A DNA stretch of 64,000 nt from Bacillota bacterium (lineage in GTDB: Bacteria; Bacillota; Clostridia; Lachnospirales; Lachnospiraceae): positions 434,001-498,000 of the forward strand of contig JAEWQV010000014.1 in NCBI GenBank assembly GCA_023399055.1, in the 5' to 3' direction. Below, piece after piece: positions 60,337 through 64,000 of the stretch. Within the stretch, counting starts at the first letter, position 1, and every line of letters starts with the position of its first letter. The notes under the pieces were generated by a model. That model did no database searches, had not been told where the DNA came from, and was given only the letters and a program-made list of their open reading frames with translations. The translations under genes were made by a program, and so were the position numbers.

Positions 60337-60987
60337 CTAAGCATGTGTTACAGCCTTAGGCTGTTTTAACAAATTTGCTGCTTGCAACCACGTTACTTGC
60401 CTTGTTAGAATGTTGATTGCTTTAATCTTTGCATCATCAATTTTCTGGAATGCTTCTCTGGCATTTTCCTCATTATGATAAACCTTCCAGTAATAAGTAC
60501 CGCACTGATTTTGTCCATTATTTTCAATATAAGCTTTCACATCCATAGGAGGATAGCCTAGAAATACTCCCACTTCGTGAGGAAAATCATCTGCGTCTTC
60601 AAATCTCTTTTCTAGATATAAAAGTTTATCCTTTAAACTCCAGGAGGACGAGTAACCATACTGATTTAAGATACTTTGTGCGGTCTCACTTTGAAATACT
60701 TTTGCCAGTTCCGTTTTATCATATAGTAATATTAAAACATTATCTTCAAGGTAATTGAGTTCATAGCTGCAAAGCCCTGTATAATGGCATAATTCACTTG
60801 CAATCTCCTGCCATTTAGTTTTACATTCTCTTTTCATGTTTAATAAAACCGATGGCTTAACTTTCTGTATAATCGGAGACGCATTGTATAAAAAATATCT
60901 ACGTAAATATTCCTCACATCTAAGGCATCTGATTTTCTTTAAAAACTCTGCTTGAAGAATTGCAACACTTGTATTTACATATTCCAT
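60337..60987 (-). CDS. DUF3793 family protein
   Basis: 216 aa, soluble. EVGVFLGYPPMDVKAYIENN and GTYYWKVYHNEENAREAFQK are the family-like blocks. DUF3793 genes are commonly next to flavodoxin or ferrous-iron genes in clostridia. The ATG at 60987 lies 6 nt after GGAG; earlier in-frame Met codons (61041, 60999) are less likely. Function unknown; association with iron-limited electron transfer is inference. Confidence 0.8.
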   Translation of the reverse strand: MEYVNTSVAILQAEFLKKIRCLRCEEYLRRYFLYNASPIIQKVKPSVLLNMKRECKTKWQEIASELCHYTGLCSYELNYLEDNVLILLYDKTELAKVFQSETAQSILNQYGYSSSWSLKDKLLYLEKRFEDADDFPHEVGVFLGYPPMDVKAYIENNGQNQCGTYYWKVYHNEENAREAFQKIDDAKIKAINILTRQVTWLQAANLLKQPKAVTHA

Positions 60988-61041
60988 ATAAATCTCCATT
61001 CTATCAATATACTGGGATACAAATATTCGTATAGGCTCCAT

Positions 61042-61061
61042 ATGTTAGAACTAGCTAACAT
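61042..61061. promoter_or_regulatory. DtxR-like operator, site 1
   Basis: ATGTTAGAACTAGCTAACAT: TTAG-N6-CTAA core with perfect outer arms, about 55 bp upstream of the DUF3793 gene. It overlaps the likely -10 of a candidate promoter (TTGGCA, 18 bp, TAACAT). Confidence 0.5.
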
Positions 61062-61227
61062 TTACTGCCAATAAAATCTCCATTGCTTATGGAGATTTAT
61101 AATTAATATTTATATCAGTATATCAAGTTATCCTTTGAATATGCATGTTAAAACTTATAAAAGTCAAAACAAAACGATACTACTAACATATCAATAAGCA
61201 TCAACTTTATCACTTGAAAACTAGCAG

Positions 61228-61245
61228 TTAGATATGTCTAACTCA
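61228..61245. promoter_or_regulatory. DtxR-like operator, site 2
   Basis: AGTTAGATATGTCTAACT: the same TTAG-N6-CTAA core with matching arms, 186 bp from site 1. A separate hairpin AAATCTCCAT/ATGGAGATTT lies between them (61074-61098). Confidence 0.45.
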
Positions 61246-61307
61246 TGAACCAAGATTACCATGATCTGTTAAAAATGTCAATACAATTTTGTAACAGTTT
61301 AGCCAAG

Positions 61308-61366
61308 CAAGTAAAAAGCAATATGTATGAAAGCTTGCTTTCAAATACATATTGTTTTTTAACTTG
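61308..61366 (-). terminator. Long bidirectional terminator hairpin downstream of yaaA
   Basis: Arms 61308-61334 and 61337-61366 pair over about 24 bp (AGCAATATGTAT with ATACATATTG and GAAAGC/GCTTTC at the tip), with T-runs on both strands. Confidence 0.75.
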
Positions 61367-61368
61367 TA

Positions 61369-61424
61369 GGGCGCTCTGCCTAAGCGAGATACAGCAAAGC
61401 GTAATCGAGCTTATGGCTAAATTG
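61369..61424 (+). repeat. Dispersed hairpin repeat, copy B
   Basis: Hairpin GGGC-GCTCT-GCC, then TAAGCGAGAT and the tail AATCGAGCTTATGGCTAAAT. TAAGC pairs with GCTTA inside the unit. It lies directly 3' of yaaA. Confidence 0.65.
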
Positions 61425-61436
61425 ATACTAGTTTAT

Positions 61437-62183
61437 CTATATTTTCTTAATAAATACATAGCTAGATTCATTTGAAAGAACTTCAGAAAACTGATAATCT
61501 AGACGATCAAATCCTTTCAACTTCACTGGTTCAATGATCTGATTTTCAGCCATATAACGTACCATTTCACCTCTTGCTATTTTCACTTGAGTACCTTTTT
61601 CTATTATCTTACCATCCTTCCATTCTCCAAAGCTACAGGTAATAAAACGAATATTTTTATTCAAATACGGCTCTATACATCTGCTATACTCTTTGGAAGC
61701 TAGATTAATGATACATTTACTTTCTGTGAATAATTGTTTTGCAAGCCGATTTCCCCAGAATTCATATAAGTTCTTGAACTTGGGTCCCTCTAGTTTCGCC
61801 TGCATTTCGAGTCGATAAGGCGTTACACCATCAAAAGGTCTTAACACCCCATAAAACCCAGATAGAATTCTAAGATGTTCTTCTATATACTGTAGTTCCA
61901 CTGATTCAAAAACATTTGGAGCCATGTATTGATACTGGATTCCTTCGTAGGAAAAAATAGCTGGTGACAACCTATTCGAGAGGTCCATCTTTCGAATACG
62001 CCTATAATTTAAGCCTGCTATATCATCGTTACAATTCCAAATAGATTTTATTTTGTCGTAATCTAATTTACGCAGTAGTTTCAGTAATTTCTCTGTTTTG
62101 GTTACAAACATAGGTAATCTAGAATACTCAAAAATGTCTGAGCTGTCATTCATCTTTTTTGCAGGCGATATGATTATTCTCAT
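61437..62183 (-). CDS. yaaA: Peroxide stress protein YaaA (DUF328)
   Basis: 248 aa cytosolic protein that lowers free iron and DNA damage during peroxide stress in E. coli. RIIISPAKKMN at the N-terminus, YEGIQYQYM, LSGFYGVLRPFDGVTPYRLEM, NLASKEYSR and ARGEMVRYM are diagnostic. The ATG directly follows the stop of the GNAT gene (TAAATG), so the pair is one operon. Proximity to flavodoxin and DtxR-like sites makes an iron theme plausible. Confidence 0.95.
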   Translation of the reverse strand: MRIIISPAKKMNDSSDIFEYSRLPMFVTKTEKLLKLLRKLDYDKIKSIWNCNDDIAGLNYRRIRKMDLSNRLSPAIFSYEGIQYQYMAPNVFESVELQYIEEHLRILSGFYGVLRPFDGVTPYRLEMQAKLEGPKFKNLYEFWGNRLAKQLFTESKCIINLASKEYSRCIEPYLNKNIRFITCSFGEWKDGKIIEKGTQVKIARGEMVRYMAENQIIEPVKLKGFDRLDYQFSEVLSNESSYVFIKKI

Positions 62184-63143
62184 TTATTCCACCCTTACTG
62201 TATAATAATCCATGGTTGAAGTAATACAGAATCCACAGGATTGATATAATCCAAGTGCTGTCGGATTAACTGCTGAAACCTGCAGCATCACTTGCTCCAC
62301 ATTTCTCCTCTTAAATTCTTGAACGGCAAACAGAAGAACTGCCCTACCGTATCCCTTGCCACGATACTCTGGCAACACGCCTAGTCCATAGATTCCTCCA
62401 ACCTGTGTATTTACCTGTAAATGTACCTTACCAACTAAATTATCCTCTTTTTTAGCAAGGAATATCAGCAGACCTCTTTTCTCTTCGTCTTCGGGAAGAA
62501 GTAATTCCTCCTGCATGTTCGCGTTATTCGTTGTAGCATCTGTTCCTTCTGCTTCCAAAAAGCTTACATGATCTGAAAAATAAATTCTGTTTTGTCTATC
62601 TACTTCAACTGCATCCTTGTTGGTTGCTTTTTGAAACGTAATGCCACAAAGTAATTCATCATTAAATACAATTTCTTTATTCAGGTACATTTCAAATTCA
62701 GAATTTTTAAAGTCAGCGCAGATTTTTCGTAGAAAACTCTGTCCAGATAAGGACTCTTTATCACATAGTAAAAGGAAACTGCTAACCTTTCTGCGCCTAC
62801 ACTCTTTTAATACCTCCTGATATAACTCTGTAAAGATTCCTTGTCTGCGGTACCCCGGATGAACCATACCAGTAATTTCGAGTTGCTCCCCTACTCCTCC
62901 AAAACCACAGATTCCTATATATCCAATTAATTCTTTTCCATCAAAATAAAGAAATTCATCGATTACATTTCGCTCTTTTTTACCTTCCATTTCTAAAGCG
63001 GCTGCAAGTTTATATTCGAGTTCAAGTTTAAGTGCTACTCTTTCAAAATTAAAACATTGGTTTTGTAACTCATTAATTAATTCATATGTCTTTTGATCCA
63101 ATTTTTCTAATAACTTAATTTCTGGTTTATCAATAAATTTCAA
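62184..63143 (-). CDS. Double GNAT-domain N-acetyltransferase
   Basis: 319 aa. Two acetyltransferase halves: the first has the acetyl-CoA motif VHPGYRRQGIFTELYQEVL (about residue 96), the second LPEYRGKGYGRAVLLFAVQEF and NPTALGLYQSCGF (about 255-305), reminiscent of mycothiol-synthase-like fusions. The start codon is TTG at 63143, 7 nt after GGAGG. It is upstream of yaaA and coupled to it. Acceptor unknown. Confidence 0.88.
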   Translation of the reverse strand: MKFIDKPEIKLLEKLDQKTYELINELQNQCFNFERVALKLELEYKLAAALEMEGKKERNVIDEFLYFDGKELIGYIGICGFGGVGEQLEITGMVHPGYRRQGIFTELYQEVLKECRRRKVSSFLLLCDKESLSGQSFLRKICADFKNSEFEMYLNKEIVFNDELLCGITFQKATNKDAVEVDRQNRIYFSDHVSFLEAEGTDATTNNANMQEELLLPEDEEKRGLLIFLAKKEDNLVGKVHLQVNTQVGGIYGLGVLPEYRGKGYGRAVLLFAVQEFKRRNVEQVMLQVSAVNPTALGLYQSCGFCITSTMDYYTVRVE

Positions 63144-63266
63144 ACGAAATCCTCCATAACAATTATTTGTGTGTTGGCCCTAATATTGTAAAAGCTGTTA
63201 CATTATGCTAAAGTAAATATATCAGAATAGTTAAAATATATCAAAATATGAAAGGATGTGCAAGCG

Positions 63267-64000
63267 TTGAACCATAGTATCAGTCGCCGCAACTGGGCTT
63301 TGATCTGGATTGTCGGACTAGCAGGCCAACTTTGTTGGAATGTAGAAAATCAATTATTTAATACTTTTGTCTATACTAAAATTGCACCGGAACCATCTAT
63401 TGTTGCCTGGATGGTGGGGATTAGTGCTGCAGTTACTACTATATCCACCTTTTGGATGGGTACCATCAGTGATCGTCTTGGTCGCAGAAAACCGTTCATC
63501 AGTATTGGTTACATTCTTTGGGGTGCTCTAACCATTGCTTTTGGTGCTACGGAGTTTGTACCTAAAAATCCTTTATTGCTAGCTGCAGTTGTAGTTATAG
63601 CAATGGATGCAATTATGAGCTTCTTTGGTTCAATGGCGAATGACAGTGGATTTATGACTTGGACTACTGATATTTCTAATGAACATAACCGTGGCCAGCT
63701 TGGGGCTGTCATTGCTGCTCAACCTGTTCTTGCTACAATCATCGGAACGATAGGCTGTGCTGCTTTGATTGAACTATTTGACTATTTTGCGTTTTTTGTT
63801 GTATTTGGAGCACTGATATCTTTAGTTGGAATATTCTCTATCTTCACTCTAAAAGATCATGAGGATGTCCAGCCAAACAGAATTAACAACGGCTTATTCA
63901 CTTTTATAAAATCTCTATTCCAGAGTAATTCTCTATTTTACAACCGTGAATTGCTGCTGGTTATTGCTTCCTTTACCTTGTTTTTTATCAGCTTTAATAT
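63267..64000 (+). CDS. Major facilitator superfamily transporter (3' end outside window)
   Basis: About 244 codons to the window edge with no stop. WALIWIVGLAGQLCWNVENQ starts helix 1, and the loop between helices 2 and 3 has the MFS signature GTISDRLGRRKPFIS. About six helices are visible. The frame starts with TTG at 63267 (about 11 nt after GAAAGG); a GTG at 63258 is an alternative. The motif GSMANDSGFMTWTTDISNEHNRGQ resembles MFS sugar porters of the SLC45/glycoside-pentoside type. Substrate unknown. Confidence 0.85.
   Translation, partial: MNHSISRRNWALIWIVGLAGQLCWNVENQLFNTFVYTKIAPEPSIVAWMVGISAAVTTISTFWMGTISDRLGRRKPFISIGYILWGALTIAFGATEFVPKNPLLLAAVVVIAMDAIMSFFGSMANDSGFMTWTTDISNEHNRGQLGAVIAAQPVLATIIGTIGCAALIELFDYFAFFVVFGALISLVGIFSIFTLKDHEDVQPNRINNGLFTFIKSLFQSNSLFYNRELLLVIASFTLFFISFN

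Noticed and set aside
61245..61475. 76-codon plus-strand ORF
   Set aside because: It overlaps the terminator hairpin and dispersed repeat copy B, has no ribosome site and no recognisable protein character.

Overview
The window looks like a chromosome segment of an anaerobic, spore-forming, plant-polysaccharide-using clostridium of the Lachnospiraceae, of the Lachnoclostridium (Clostridium) phytofermentans type. The grounds are the AT-rich base composition, strong GGAGG ribosome binding sites, a V-type rather than F-type ATPase, a T-box in front of trp, spore-coat-like proteins, and glycoside hydrolases next to a CUT1 sugar importer. No tRNA, rRNA, CRISPR array, prophage or intact insertion sequence was seen. 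The species name is an inference from gene content.

Layout. 1-2.3 kb: 3' truncated gnd and a nitronate monooxygenase/FabK-like flavoenzyme with a clear promoter. 2.5-7.3 kb: CUT1 sugar importer (lipoprotein, two permeases) under a LacI-type regulator. 7.7-16.4 kb: a nine-gene V-type ATPase operon (stator, C, I, K, F, E, A, B, D). 16.8-24.1 kb: YbdG-like MscS channel, Ca2+ P-type ATPase, MsrA, TipA-like MerR regulator, and a Cys-rich spore-surface-like protein. 24.2-31.5 kb: complete trpEGDCFBA operon behind a tryptophan T-box. 32.2-34.7 kb: purE with a long leader and a DUF4914-like P-loop protein. 35-41.6 kb: GH31 alpha-xylosidase, a secreted protein with two PrcB-like repeats, a tocopherol-cyclase-like protein and an O-antigen-ligase-like membrane protein. 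41.9-47.7 kb: metallopeptidase and NYN/OST-HTH pair, DUF5658-like protein, HAD phosphatase, DUF6179/DUF6323-like pair, P-loop kinase. 47.8-53.6 kb: aldehyde dehydrogenase, SIMPL protein, SDR, YdeI-like protein, lytic transglycosylase, second spore-surface-like protein. 53.8-59.7 kb: a large secreted GH87 alpha-1,3-glucanase and a berberine-bridge-type flavo-oxidase. 59.8-64 kb: flavodoxin and DUF3793 with DtxR-like operators, yaaA, a double GNAT protein and a truncated MFS transporter.

How it works together: sugar uptake, alpha-xylosidase and alpha-1,3-glucanase point to glycan foraging. The V-ATPase, Ca2+ pump and mechanosensitive channel handle ions and osmotic load. trp and purE supply anabolism.

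Most notable for follow-up are non-coding: a three-copy dispersed hairpin repeat (29.0, 46.8 and 61.4 kb), a 185-bp three-tier inverted repeat at 21.9 kb, an inverted-repeat element inside the trp operon, an orphan strong promoter at 46.9 kb, paired DtxR-like operators at 61 kb, and a structured leader with a CG-centred palindrome in front of the GH87 gene. Uncharacterised gene pairs (DUF6323-DUF6179, DUF3793-flavodoxin, NYN/OST-HTH-metallopeptidase) are the best protein-level candidates for unknown systems. No single locus shows an obvious complete novel defence or biosynthetic system.
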